Source of the DNA: Lachnospiraceae bacterium
GTDB taxonomy: Bacteria; Bacillota; Clostridia; Lachnospirales; Lachnospiraceae
NCBI GenBank assembly: GCA_017553505.1
Contig: JAFZLD010000006.1
Coordinates: 62,001-126,000 of the forward strand
DNA: 64,000 bases
Reading direction: 5' to 3'
The notes under the pieces were generated by a model. It did no database searches and had not been told where the DNA came from. It saw nothing but the letters and a program-made list of their open reading frames with translations. Below, piece after piece: positions 22,410-31,561 of this stretch. How positions within the stretch are numbered: position 1 is the stretch's first letter; the number at the start of each line of letters is the position of its first letter. Made by a program: the position numbers and the translations under genes.

Positions 22410-24134
22410 TCACACATTATACTTCTCATACGTCATGCCTTTTTCAGCAGTCATCTTTCTGCTCTCATCCAGAGGCATCGGCTTTCCGAAGTAATAACCC
22501 TGCGCCTTTTCGCAGCCGATTTTGCGCAAGAATTCGTAGTGATCGATTGTCTCTACGCCTTCGCAAAGAGGAATAATACCCATTCCTCGCGCGCCGTCCA
22601 CAATATAGTTCATAAGAGCTCCCGTCTTAATATTGTGGTCGTAGCTTCTCAAAAAGACCATATCAAGCTTGAGCACGTCAAAAGAATACTCCGCAAGCGA
22701 ATTAAGCGACGAGTATCCGCTTCCGAAATCGTCAAGCCATATCTGGTAGCCGAGATTTCGCATCTTAACGCATTCGTCCTTAATATGACCCACATTATCA
22801 TTCATCGCGCTCTCGGTAATCTCAATGTCTAACATATCCCTCGGCACGTTATATTTCTTTCGCGTCTCTTCCACAAAAGTAAAAATGTCGCAAAGATCAA
22901 AATCGAGTCTTGAAATATTTACCGAGGCAGGCACCACAGGCTCTCCGCTTTCAATTATTCTGTCGTAATCCCTGCACACCTGCTCGACCACACATTGGTC
23001 AATCTTATGAATAAGGTGGAACTGCTCAAGCGTCTCTATAAAATCTCCCGGCGAAAGAATACCAAACTTCGGGTCGACCCACCTGACAAGAGCCTCGTAT
23101 CCGCAAATCTCTCCCGTCCGAACTCTGATAACCGGCTGATAGTATACCTTGATATATCCATTCTCGATTGCTTCGTCCACATGATCCACTACATACTGTT
23201 GCTTTCGAAGTTTCTCGCGTAACATCTCATCGTATACACAATAGAAGACATCGTGCCTTCCCTTAATACTGTTACAGGCAAGTCGGGCATGGTCGCAGGC
23301 AAGACCTATTTCGGCAACACGCCAGTCCATATAATAGATTCCCGCCTTGATTCTTACGCGCTTCGCGCTGTCCTCCGACTGAAGCAATCTGTTATATACG
23401 ACTTCGGTCTTCGCGATAACCTCTTCCTTGGGAATCTTGGTACATACCACAAAGTGGTCGTCTGAAAATCGAGATGCAATCTCGTCCTTGAATTCTTCTT
23501 TTATTATCTTTGCAAGGTCACACAGGAGCTCATCGCCCAGTCGGAATCCGTTTCTTTCGTTAAACAGTTTAAAATTCGGGATATCGAAATGAATTATAGA
23601 TATCTGCTTTCCGCGTTCTTTGGGCGAAACCAGAAGCCGCTGAACGCTTTGATAGAAGAATGACATGTTGTAAAGACCCGTTAACGGATCCGTTTCGTGA
23701 TTCATGGACAGAATCTCAGCCTCGGCATATGAGTTCCTGCTGCGGTTAAAGTATTCGTTTCTGTCTACGTCTACAATGAACACGTAGAAAAAGCTCTTAC
23801 CGTTTTCTCCGTGCATCAGGTGTCCGAAGTCCTCGATGTAATGAGTCTCGCCCGCCTTCGTGACGATTCGATACCTGACATAGTCATGGCGCTTCTCGCC
23901 GAACATAGTCTGCGCCTGAATCTGGTTCTGTATCTTATTGTAGTCTTCGGGATGCACCATACCGGCAAAAGAATGGTTAGTATATTCCAGAAACTCTTCA
24001 TAAGTCTCGCAACCATACATACGAATTACATTTTCATCGGCAAAAAGAATCTCATCGTTTCCGCCGTTTTCGTAGATAAAGAAACCTCCCGGGAGCCCTG
24101 TCGGAATCTCCCCGTTTTTGCTCTTACGTCTCAT
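22410..24134 (-). CDS. PAS-GGDEF(degenerate)-EAL protein, probable c-di-GMP phosphodiesterase
   Basis: 574 residues. A PAS-like domain (about 15-130, with MVHPEDYNKIQNQIQ and RYRIVTKAGETHYIEDFG) is followed by a GGDEF-type domain whose signature is degraded to RFSDDHF, so it should not make c-di-GMP, and a C-terminal EAL domain with intact YEALVRW, NISRLDFDL, DIEITESAM, IWLDDFGSGYSSL and LCEGVET. Hydrolysis of c-di-GMP is therefore the expected activity, with the degenerate domain possibly binding GTP as a regulator. No membrane segments. AGGA-type site before ATG 24134. Confidence 0.9.
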   Translation of the reverse strand: MRRKSKNGEIPTGLPGGFFIYENGGNDEILFADENVIRMYGCETYEEFLEYTNHSFAGMVHPEDYNKIQNQIQAQTMFGEKRHDYVRYRIVTKAGETHYIEDFGHLMHGENGKSFFYVFIVDVDRNEYFNRSRNSYAEAEILSMNHETDPLTGLYNMSFFYQSVQRLLVSPKERGKQISIIHFDIPNFKLFNERNGFRLGDELLCDLAKIIKEEFKDEIASRFSDDHFVVCTKIPKEEVIAKTEVVYNRLLQSEDSAKRVRIKAGIYYMDWRVAEIGLACDHARLACNSIKGRHDVFYCVYDEMLREKLRKQQYVVDHVDEAIENGYIKVYYQPVIRVRTGEICGYEALVRWVDPKFGILSPGDFIETLEQFHLIHKIDQCVVEQVCRDYDRIIESGEPVVPASVNISRLDFDLCDIFTFVEETRKKYNVPRDMLDIEITESAMNDNVGHIKDECVKMRNLGYQIWLDDFGSGYSSLNSLAEYSFDVLKLDMVFLRSYDHNIKTGALMNYIVDGARGMGIIPLCEGVETIDHYEFLRKIGCEKAQGYYFGKPMPLDESRKMTAEKGMTYEKYNV

Positions 24135-24194
24135 AAGATTTTTCCTTCCTAGGAAATCATTCTAACACGGCGCCTGCTACAAAATTATTAAAGA

Positions 24195-24235
24195 AACTCC
24201 CGAGAAGATACAAGTTTCGTATCTTTTCAGGAGTT
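24195..24235 (-). terminator. terminator after the ABC permease gene
   Basis: Minus-strand AACTCCTGAAAAGATAC and its partner around GAAACTT, followed by TCTTTAA. Confidence 0.8.
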
Positions 24236-24267
24236 CCCTCGCTGTGTTTTACACTATTCTATTTGAA

Positions 24268-26904
24268 TTAGCCCAGTTCTCTGATTCTCTCTACTACGCT
24301 TACTTTGGTAAGTCCTTTGTAGGAAATCGCCGGAATCAGAAAACCGATAATTGCAAATATCGGAATCATAACCAGTACAGGTGTAACGGAGAAATGGCCC
24401 GAATAGAACCAGAACATTCCTTCAATGGTCGAATTAAGTAACGGCACAAGCACAGTAGACAATACAAGTGCAATTACTCCGGCTCCGACTGTATATATCA
24501 ATCCTTCGGTCACTAGCATTTCTTTAACCTGCTTACCTGTCATACCGATTGCCTGAAGCACAGCAATCTCGTTCTTTCGCGCAATAATTCCTGCCATGAC
24601 AGCGTTAATGAAGTTAAGCACGCCTACCATTCCGATAATAATCACGAGTACGCCGCCAAAAAGAGCAAACATATTTTTAAAGTCTTCAAATTCTTTTCTT
24701 TTTATCTCTTTGCTTTCGTATCCCAGTTCTTCGCCGGATTCTTCAACCAGGTTGCCGATATACTGTTCTGCTGCGGCCTCATCGGCTTCGCTGTCGGTGT
24801 TAAGCGCAACAAATATGGGTTTAACATTTTCGCCAAAAACTTCTTTGGCTGTATCTACGCCTATAATTGCGTCTTTTCCGAACGTGCCTTTGCGAAGGCT
24901 TATCGAATAAGGAACTCCCACATATGCACACACAGTGAACTCGTGCTCAGTTACATCAATAAATTCTTCCTCAATATTTTCATCGTACATTACGCCTTCA
25001 CCGGGTGCCTCACCGGTTCTCTTGTCTAATGCCAATACTTGCTTGACCGTAGCATATGTAATTTTGTCGCCTACCTTGAATGCGTTCGGATCATCCTTAA
25101 TATACTTAAAAGATTCATCATCAGACAAAAGAGCGACATATCTACCGCTTTTATCGTTTAGTAAGCTTATATCACCTTCATACACCTTAAGCGATTCCGC
25201 CAAAGCAGGATTAAACGCCTCAATATAGGAACCTATATAATATCCTCCGTCTTCCTGCGGCTTTTGGTGCGGCTGTCCTCCGGGGCAGGTATCAACATAT
25301 TCCTGATGTTGTGCTTCAGTTGCCTTATATACGAGATATCCTGTTATTTCGTATCCCTCTCCCCATAATGAAGGATTCGTATTATCTTTAATGGCTTCTG
25401 CCACTTCCGGATTCATAGCACCACGTTCACCACCCATAAACTTGAAATAGCCGGTATTACCTACCACAAAGTCGGTAGCATCCGATGCCGCAATCCACTT
25501 TTCTTTGTCAAAACCTTCCACAAACAGGTTAACCGAATTCAGTATTACCAATGCGAAGGCCAAAGAAACAAATACAAGCACAGTTTTTTTCTTGTTTCTG
25601 CCCATGTTGGCTATGGCCATTGAAACGACCTTGGCGCCTTTTGTAGTCTTTCTTTTGCGTGTAATGCCGCTTCCTTCAGTATATTTCACAGCCTCTACGG
25701 GTGATACTCCTGCAGCGAGGCGTCCGGGCTTAGCGGTAGAAACTATAACTGTCAGAATTTCAAACAAAGCCGATGCAACAAATATTACGGGCGAAGTGCT
25801 GATAGTCAAAGCATTGCCCGACATATTGCTCATCTTGATAATTACCGGCATAAGAATCGCGCCCAAGCCAAATCCCAACAAAAGGCCTACGGGAATTCCT
25901 ATAATGCAAAGCGCAAGCGCCTGAATTCTGATGACTCTTTTAATCTGTCTTGATGTGGTTCCGATAGTTTTAAGCAGTCCGTAGAAACGTATGTCTCCGG
26001 CCACGGAAATCTGGAAAATGTTATAAATGATCAGGTAGCCTGTAAATATAACGAGTATTGCAAAAGCAAGAATGCAAGCAATTGTGCCGGGGGTAAATAT
26101 ATCGGACCCCCTCGAAAACGTATAGCCCGGATTGACTCCAAATCTTATATAATTCTCAGCATCCGACTGATTGAGGGTAAAGCCTGATTCTTCGGCAACC
26201 TTAATCAACTTACTTTCAACATCCACCGAAGATGAAAACATTACGTCAAGGTCGGTTCTTAAAGATGAGTAGCCCTTTTCAGCTACCATTTTATTGAAGT
26301 CTTCCACATATTCTTTGGTCACATTTATAAAGTGGACGGGGCACAACTGATCAAACTCCCAATATCCTGCCAATGTAAAGGTATCGGTTACCACTGCACT
26401 TTCGTCATATATGCCCATTATGTTAAAAGAAATCGTTACTTCTTCCCCAAGCTTAGGCTCTACTCCAAGAAGTTTTAATGCTTCCGTGTCCATGATTACT
26501 TCTTTGCCCGAAGTGGGAAGATGGCCTTCTTTGAGCTTTATGTATGACCACTTTGTATCGTTTTCATCCATGAAACTGATTTCGGCCGAGCGCTTTGTAA
26601 AAGGAGCTTCCGCCGCAATTCCGATGACAGTTCTCTCGCCGTATTCTTTAATCAACTTATGGGAGGTTAACTTCTCTATCTGTTCGTCGGTAACATCTTT
26701 AAAAGTCGCATGAGCATAACCGCCGAGCTGTCTGAAGGTATTGGTCTCATATGTGGAGCTTATGGACATCAATATAGTAAATAATGTAGTAAAAAGAATA
26801 GCCGTAAGTGCAATCGCCGCGATGGCTATGATGTTTCTTCTTTTGTTGGTAAGGAGGCTTCTGACTCCGATGCGGCGCACGCATTTTCTGTTATTGACAC
26901 GCAT
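24268..26904 (-). CDS. MacB/FtsX-type ABC transporter permease
   Basis: 878 residues. An N-terminal TM (about 23-48), a first extracytoplasmic MacB-PCD-like region (about 50-270), a three-TM FtsX domain (about 280-405), a further TM near 443 and second large extracellular region (about 460-745), and a C-terminal three-TM FtsX domain (about 750-878, with LQAIGMTGKQVKEMLVTEG). Such permeases act in extrusion or sensing of peptides and lipids rather than import. It begins 5 bases after the ATPase gene and ends the operon. Confidence 0.9.
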   Translation of the reverse strand: MRVNNRKCVRRIGVRSLLTNKRRNIIAIAAIALTAILFTTLFTILMSISSTYETNTFRQLGGYAHATFKDVTDEQIEKLTSHKLIKEYGERTVIGIAAEAPFTKRSAEISFMDENDTKWSYIKLKEGHLPTSGKEVIMDTEALKLLGVEPKLGEEVTISFNIMGIYDESAVVTDTFTLAGYWEFDQLCPVHFINVTKEYVEDFNKMVAEKGYSSLRTDLDVMFSSSVDVESKLIKVAEESGFTLNQSDAENYIRFGVNPGYTFSRGSDIFTPGTIACILAFAILVIFTGYLIIYNIFQISVAGDIRFYGLLKTIGTTSRQIKRVIRIQALALCIIGIPVGLLLGFGLGAILMPVIIKMSNMSGNALTISTSPVIFVASALFEILTVIVSTAKPGRLAAGVSPVEAVKYTEGSGITRKRKTTKGAKVVSMAIANMGRNKKKTVLVFVSLAFALVILNSVNLFVEGFDKEKWIAASDATDFVVGNTGYFKFMGGERGAMNPEVAEAIKDNTNPSLWGEGYEITGYLVYKATEAQHQEYVDTCPGGQPHQKPQEDGGYYIGSYIEAFNPALAESLKVYEGDISLLNDKSGRYVALLSDDESFKYIKDDPNAFKVGDKITYATVKQVLALDKRTGEAPGEGVMYDENIEEEFIDVTEHEFTVCAYVGVPYSISLRKGTFGKDAIIGVDTAKEVFGENVKPIFVALNTDSEADEAAAEQYIGNLVEESGEELGYESKEIKRKEFEDFKNMFALFGGVLVIIIGMVGVLNFINAVMAGIIARKNEIAVLQAIGMTGKQVKEMLVTEGLIYTVGAGVIALVLSTVLVPLLNSTIEGMFWFYSGHFSVTPVLVMIPIFAIIGFLIPAISYKGLTKVSVVERIRELG

Positions 26905-26909
26905 CTTTC

Positions 26910-27590
26910 CTATCTCCCTTCACCCTTGGATACAATGTGACCGTCTTCAATTCTGATGATTCGGTCGGCAAGCTGAGCTATCTCGTCGTTGTGCGTAATC
27001 ATTACGATGGTCTGAGAAAACTTCTCGGCAGAAACCTTTAAAAGGCTTAATACGTCCTGTCCGGTCTTGGAGTCAAGGTTACCGGTCGGCTCATCCGCAA
27101 GGATTATAGCCGGGCGAAAAGCAAGCGCTCTTGCGATGGCAACTCTCTGCTGCTGACCACCCGACAACTGATTGGGAAGGGCTTCTTTTTTCTCCGAAAG
27201 GCCCAGTGTATTGATTATTTCTTCCACAAATTCCTTGTCGATTTTAGCTCCGTCAAGTTCAATCGGAAGAACTATGTTCTCGTATACGTTTAATACAGGT
27301 ACAAGGTTAAATGCCTGAAAAATGAAACCGATTTTTCTTCTTCTGAAGATTGTCAGTTCTTCGTCTTTAAGCTTCGAAATGTCTTTCTGCTCTACGATTA
27401 CCTCGCCTTCGGTGGGACGGTCCAAACCGCCGAGCATATGAAGAAGTGTTGACTTACCGCTTCCGGAAGTTCCTACGATAGCAACGAACTCGCCTTTCTT
27501 AACTTCAAGATCGACGCCTCTTAACGCATTTACCTTGTTCTCTCCTTCTCCGTATATTTTCTTTAACCCTTTAGCCTCAAGTATATTCAT
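26910..27590 (-). CDS. ABC transporter ATP-binding protein (LolD/MacB type)
   Basis: 226 residues with Walker A VGTSGSGKSTLLHML, Q-loop FIFQAFNLVP, signature LSGGQQQRVAIARAL, Walker B ILADEPTGNLDS and switch MITHNDE. Partner of the FtsX-type permease that follows. Neighbouring kinase and regulator genes suggest an induced antimicrobial-peptide response module. The gene is separated from the kinase gene by a terminator and a repeat-rich putative operator, so it may have its own promoter. Confidence 0.93.
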   Translation of the reverse strand: MNILEAKGLKKIYGEGENKVNALRGVDLEVKKGEFVAIVGTSGSGKSTLLHMLGGLDRPTEGEVIVEQKDISKLKDEELTIFRRRKIGFIFQAFNLVPVLNVYENIVLPIELDGAKIDKEFVEEIINTLGLSEKKEALPNQLSGGQQQRVAIARALAFRPAIILADEPTGNLDSKTGQDVLSLLKVSAEKFSQTIVMITHNDEIAQLADRIIRIEDGHIVSKGEGR

Positions 27591-27605
27591 GTGTTCTCTC
27601 CTAAA

Positions 27606-27647
27606 TAAAAAAATCTGTATGGGAAGTTCCCTTCCACATACAGATTA
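27606..27647 (-). terminator. terminator between kinase and ABC genes
   Basis: Minus-strand AATCTGTATG...GGAAG with CTTCC...ATACAGATT and a TTTTTTTA tail. It ends the regulatory transcript or attenuates read-through into the ABC genes. Confidence 0.85.
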
Positions 27648-27655
27648 TCTCACCC

Positions 27656-27712
27656 GATTCTTTCAAGAATCTTTCAAAAAGAAATTTTAATTCTGTCAGT
27701 TTTGAAAGATTC
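27656..27712. promoter_or_regulatory. triple GAWTCTTTCAA repeat, putative operator
   Basis: Two abutting direct copies (27656-27666 and 27667-27677) and one inverted copy (27702-27712); a 13-bp perfect inverted repeat spans 27667-27679 and 27700-27712. It lies upstream of the ABC genes and touches the kinase stop codon. A binding site for the adjacent response regulator is the simplest reading. Confidence 0.5.
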
Positions 27713-28623
27713 TACTCTTTTTTCAGGAAAACAGCGAATTCCGAGCCTTCTCCGGGCTTAGACGACACTTTCATGTAGCCGCCCTCAAGCTTAACTATCT
27801 CTCTTGCAAGATACAGACCGATGCCGACACCCTCCTCGTTTCTTGAAGACTCAAGACGGTTGAATCTTCCAAAAATCTTGGGGATATCCTCCTCGGAAAT
27901 ACCAATGCCCGTATCTTTAACCGTGATGCAGGCAAACATCTCATAATTCTTGACCGCTAACGTAATTCCGCCACTCTGTGTATATTTCACAGCGTTGTCC
28001 ACTATATTGATGAGCGCCTCAGTCGTCCACTTTCTGTCAAAAGAAGCTTTGACGTCTTCCTCCGGCAAATCTGTCTTGATATAAAGCCCCTTCTTGTCAG
28101 CCTTGCCACGCATTTCGGAGGCCACTTCGGTGACGATGGAAGAAACGCTTTCTTTGGCAGGGTTAAGGCTCAGGATTCCGTTCTCGAGACGTGAAAGCTT
28201 AACCAACGCATCAATCAGAAACCTAAGCTTATCGCTCTCTCTTAAGAGCGCATCCACACATTCTTCCTGCTCGGGATTTAGGTCGGATTCTTTGAGCAGT
28301 TCGCCATGAAGCACAAGATTCGCGATGGGGGTCTTGGTCTGGTGAGAAATGTCGGCTATGAGCGTTTTAATCTTGTCTCGCTCGTTCTTAACGTTAAGCG
28401 CCGAGACGCCCGAAGCTCGCAAATACTCTGTGAGCTTAGTCTCAAGGCGTGAAGTTCTTTCTTCCGAAAAACTTTCCTGAAATGTATCGCCTTCTATGGC
28501 TTTATCAATAAGTTCTTCAACTCTGTCGAGCGTTTTCTTGGTACTGATGCGGCTACATATGAAAAAACCGACTCCCAGCACTGCTGCCGCTATGCCTATA
28601 TACAATACGATATCATTCATCAT
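27712..28623 (-). CDS. sensor histidine kinase, single membrane segment
   Basis: 303 residues. One N-terminal TM (about 5-24) and no extracellular sensor, then HisKA with ADISHQTKTPIANLVLHGE (His near 95), N-box LINIVDNAVKYT, G1 VKDTGIGIS, and F/G2 GVGIGLYLAREIV. The lack of a sensor domain suggests that it senses through a partner, plausibly the adjacent ABC transporter. It overlaps the response-regulator gene by 11 bases. Confidence 0.92.
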   Translation of the reverse strand: MMNDIVLYIGIAAAVLGVGFFICSRISTKKTLDRVEELIDKAIEGDTFQESFSEERTSRLETKLTEYLRASGVSALNVKNERDKIKTLIADISHQTKTPIANLVLHGELLKESDLNPEQEECVDALLRESDKLRFLIDALVKLSRLENGILSLNPAKESVSSIVTEVASEMRGKADKKGLYIKTDLPEEDVKASFDRKWTTEALINIVDNAVKYTQSGGITLAVKNYEMFACITVKDTGIGISEEDIPKIFGRFNRLESSRNEEGVGIGLYLAREIVKLEGGYMKVSSKPGEGSEFAVFLKKE

Positions 28624-29299
28624 CCTTCACCCACACATACCCGATACCGTAGACTGTCTTGATACGATCCTTATCATCAAGCTTATCTCTTAAACGCTTC
28701 ACCGTAACCGAAAGCGCATTCTCATCCACGTACTCCGCGCCATCGGTCCAGAGCCTGTCCACAAGTTTGCCTCGCTCCTGCGTAATGCCTTTATTGAACA
28801 CTAAAATCTTTAAAAGCTTCTGCTCTATCTTACTGAGAGACACTTCCGCGCCTCGTACTTTATAAGTCATTTTTTCGAAGTCAAAATCGTAGATTCCTGT
28901 GACGATTCTTTCTTTGGACTCGTTACCACCGGCACTTCTGAGCCGGGTATTGACCCTTGCTCGCAGTACACTAAGAGAGAACGGCTTCGTCACATAATCG
29001 TCCGCACCCATCTCAAGGCCCTTCACCACATCCGCATCCGTATCATTCGCAGACAGCAAAAGAACTCCTGTCTCGGGCCTACTTTCTTTGATTTCTTTAA
29101 GCAGTGTGAGCCCGTTTCCGTCGGGAAGGTTAATATCAAGCAGCACCAATGCCGGGGACATCAGCTCAATCTGCTCCCTCGCACTTTTAAGGTTCTCACA
29201 AGATACAATATTTCTGTTTTCTTCTTTGAGCGCCTTACATAGGCCTCTGTTTAAATCGACGTCGTCTTCGACGATGATGATTTGGTTTACTTTACTCAT
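28613..29299 (-). CDS. OmpR-family response regulator
   Basis: 228 residues. Receiver with acidic pocket VEDDVDL, phospho-acceptor LVLLDINLPDGNG (Asp near 54), LLSANDTD and KPFSLSVL; C-terminal winged helix with RTVDVH-like ENALSVTVKRLRDKL and TVYGIGYVWV. Overlaps the upstream cysteine-protease-like gene by 4 bases and the kinase gene downstream by 11. Probably regulates the ABC genes through the repeats at 27656-27712. Confidence 0.93.
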   Translation of the reverse strand: MSKVNQIIIVEDDVDLNRGLCKALKEENRNIVSCENLKSAREQIELMSPALVLLDINLPDGNGLTLLKEIKESRPETGVLLLSANDTDADVVKGLEMGADDYVTKPFSLSVLRARVNTRLRSAGGNESKERIVTGIYDFDFEKMTYKVRGAEVSLSKIEQKLLKILVFNKGITQERGKLVDRLWTDGAEYVDENALSVTVKRLRDKLDDKDRIKTVYGIGYVWVKDDE

Positions 29300-30099
29300 A
29301 CTGCTCCGTTTTTTATAAGTAGTATATATTGTTCCACAAGTTTCCTAAGCTTGTCGAGGGAGATTGCATCAGCCAAAAGGCTTGTTCTTTCTCCTCGCAT
29401 GAAGTCCAGGAAATCTTTTTGAATGCTTTTGAATTCTGCCGCAAGTTTCCTTTCGCCTGCAAGTTCAAGCATCGTAATACCGTCAAGAAGCAATGCCCTG
29501 AATAGCTTATTAAGCGCTTCGTCGTACTCCTTCGGCTTATGAGTTATCGTGCAGAATGCTTCAATTTCAGAGATATTATCGCGAATAACCAGTGCCGACT
29601 CTTCCCGAAGTTTGTTAAGATTTACACTTTGGGGTTCTTGCTCTTTCAAATGTCCCACCATCATAGTACCCTCTACGGAGTCAAGCAATTCTTCCTCTGT
29701 AAGAGCTATTTCTGTCGGCTGACCACTTCCTTCCTTGGTAGGATTAGAAAAGTGGTATCCCCCGTTGTATTCATGAAATACTACTGCATGCTTACCGGTT
29801 ATTTCAATTCTCTTGATGCCGAGCATACACGGCTTATGGTTCTTCAGGTACTCCGGAAGGTGACTTTTTTCAATCGGTTCCTCCTGTAGGCAAAAGCCCT
29901 TCGGATTAAGATACAAGTCAAACCACTTTGCCCCCTGAAGCATAGGCCCCGCCAAGTACTCATCGCCTTCTTTGGCAAAAAGCCACGGAAGCCCCATCTC
30001 CAGGGCGATTTCCGTATCTTCGGTTTCTATTCCTTTTTCCTCCAAAAGCATCGCAAGCGCCGTATAGGAGCATGACGAATTAAAGTGCATGTATTTCAT
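29296..30099 (-). CDS. papain/C39-like (BtrH-N-like) protein, first gene of the regulatory operon
   Basis: 267 residues, no signal peptide. The N-terminal half resembles C39/BtrH-type cysteine enzymes: FNSSCSYTALAMLLEEKG places Cys10 at a helix start and TGKHAVVFHEYNGG supplies a candidate catalytic His104, followed by YHFSNPT, a typical Asn/Asp position. The C-terminal 120 residues are helical with no match. It is translationally coupled to the response regulator (4-base overlap). Possible roles include peptide cleavage or acyl transfer; catalysis is inferred from two residues only. Confidence 0.65.
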   Translation of the reverse strand: MKYMHFNSSCSYTALAMLLEEKGIETEDTEIALEMGLPWLFAKEGDEYLAGPMLQGAKWFDLYLNPKGFCLQEEPIEKSHLPEYLKNHKPCMLGIKRIEITGKHAVVFHEYNGGYHFSNPTKEGSGQPTEIALTEEELLDSVEGTMMVGHLKEQEPQSVNLNKLREESALVIRDNISEIEAFCTITHKPKEYDEALNKLFRALLLDGITMLELAGERKLAAEFKSIQKDFLDFMRGERTSLLADAISLDKLRKLVEQYILLIKNGAV

Positions 30100-30127
30100 A
30101 AATACCCCCTCACAAAACTATAACATC

Positions 30128-30159
30128 AAAAGAGTGCTTCTGACTATGTAAAAGCACTC
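30128..30159 (-). terminator. terminator after the YjbR-DUF3795 gene
   Basis: Minus-strand GAGTGCTT and AAGCACTC with a 12-base loop, then TTTTG. Confidence 0.7.
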
Positions 30160-30174
30160 ACAATTACTCACTTT

Positions 30175-30822
30175 TTACTTAATGCTCCTCTCGCACCATC
30201 TCTTGCACTGCTCGATTCTTAATCCGGGCGGGTTGTCGCCTTGCTCGGGATCATTGGTGTACTGCAAAAGAAGCTCGCACGGAAACGTTGAGCATTCTCC
30301 GCAATGCATGTGGCGCTTCTCCTGACAGCATATGGCTATCGGACACTCGCCGTGGAAGGGGTGACCGTTGGTCTCGATGCAACCGCCGCAGTTGCAGGGT
30401 TGTTTGTACTCGCAGTTGTAGCAGTGAAGACCACAACGAGTATCGATGATGATTGGTTCTGACGCGAGAATTTCCGCCTGCTTCTTTTTGCTGAAACTCT
30501 CAAGCACTATGGCGTAGGCGTCATCAAGCATATTCTTAAGAAGGTCGTCGGGGACGTTGCCGTCTGCTTTGACTGAGTTCCAGTTCACTTTATTCATATA
30601 GTAGCCCGGGATTATGTCCTCGTACTCGCTACGAAGTGCCTCGGCCTGCATAGGTTCGAGCTTCATGGTGATATAGTACGGCTCATTGGTGTTGTCGTCT
30701 CGACACACAGCCGCGAACATTTTGCTTCCGAGCTTGTAGCGGATCCAGTTCCATTCTCTCTGCAGGTCGCGGATTACGCCGGGCTTGTTCATCAGGTATT
30801 CGTCTATCCACTCGTATTTCAT
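30175..30822 (-). CDS. fusion: MmcQ/YjbR-like domain plus Cys-rich DUF3795-like domain
   Basis: 215 residues. The first about 115 resemble the MmcQ/YjbR fold (WNWIRYKLGSKMFAAVCRDD, YYITMKLEPMQAEALR, PGYYMNKVNWNSV). The C-terminal about 90 residues contain many Cys in DTRCGLHCYNCEYKQ, CNCGGCIETNG, CPIAICCQEK, HCGECSTFPC, matching DUF3795 and likely binding zinc or an Fe-S cluster. Both families lack firm function. The fusion suggests one pathway. Downstream of the DinB-like gene by about 19 bases on the same strand. Confidence 0.75.
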   Translation of the reverse strand: MKYEWIDEYLMNKPGVIRDLQREWNWIRYKLGSKMFAAVCRDDNTNEPYYITMKLEPMQAEALRSEYEDIIPGYYMNKVNWNSVKADGNVPDDLLKNMLDDAYAIVLESFSKKKQAEILASEPIIIDTRCGLHCYNCEYKQPCNCGGCIETNGHPFHGECPIAICCQEKRHMHCGECSTFPCELLLQYTNDPEQGDNPPGLRIEQCKRWCERSIK

Positions 30823-30841
30823 AATAATCTCTCCAAACTCT

Positions 30842-31555
30842 CTATCCCAAAATCTTATCTATGCTTGTAGGAAGGTGCATCATGTGGTGCGATGTCATAG
30901 GTGTAAGAATCATGCCCCCGATAGTAAGTCTTCCCCAGAATACAAGGAGCCAGACAGAACGGAAATCTGTTGTTACTCCGCCTTCTTCAAGTATTCTCAT
31001 TACCCATTCTTCGGGCACCATCGACTTAATCTGTTCAAGAGTGAGTCCCGAAAGAATCTGTCTGGTGTTCTTGCCGACTGCAATCATGTAGTTCTTTAAT
31101 TCAGCCACATTAATATCCTTGGCCCATGCAACAACCTCGTCAAACTCTAAGGCGTTACCTGTATCGGTTATTGAGGAATTGATTTTCTTTTGCCACTCCT
31201 CATTGAATATCTGATTGCCGTTCGCCATGAGAATGTTGCTGACCAAATCTTCTATTCTGTAGGTATGCCATAACTGCCAGCAAATCGGGACCGTCTTGGT
31301 TCCCGCGTAGTGAAGATCCGTGTCCCAGGTTTCTCGGGGAACAATGTCGTTTTGATGGCCCGCGAGAACATAATCCAATACTATGTCAGCCACTGTCTTC
31401 TCCGTTCTTCCCGATACTTCCGCAGGATGAACCATGGCGTGAAGTTCTAAAGTAAGTTCCTTGATTTTAGTAAGGCCGTCTCCCTCAAGAGCCACTTTCA
31501 GTTCCTCGAACTTTGCATTTATCCCCTTGTACATTTCCTCTTTGTTCATTGCCAT
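30842..31555 (-). CDS. DinB-superfamily protein (putative metal enzyme)
   Basis: 237 residues, helical. Conserved His positions characteristic of DinB four-helix bundles are visible: ELHAMVHPAEV, LWHTYRIEDLVSN and the C-terminal MTSHHMMHLPTSIDKI. The family includes thiol transferases and hydrolases; the substrate is unknown. It follows the WYL regulator by 6 bases, so the pair is one operon. Confidence 0.7.
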   Translation of the reverse strand: MAMNKEEMYKGINAKFEELKVALEGDGLTKIKELTLELHAMVHPAEVSGRTEKTVADIVLDYVLAGHQNDIVPRETWDTDLHYAGTKTVPICWQLWHTYRIEDLVSNILMANGNQIFNEEWQKKINSSITDTGNALEFDEVVAWAKDINVAELKNYMIAVGKNTRQILSGLTLEQIKSMVPEEWVMRILEEGGVTTDFRSVWLLVFWGRLTIGGMILTPMTSHHMMHLPTSIDKILG

Positions 31556-31561
31556 TCTCCT

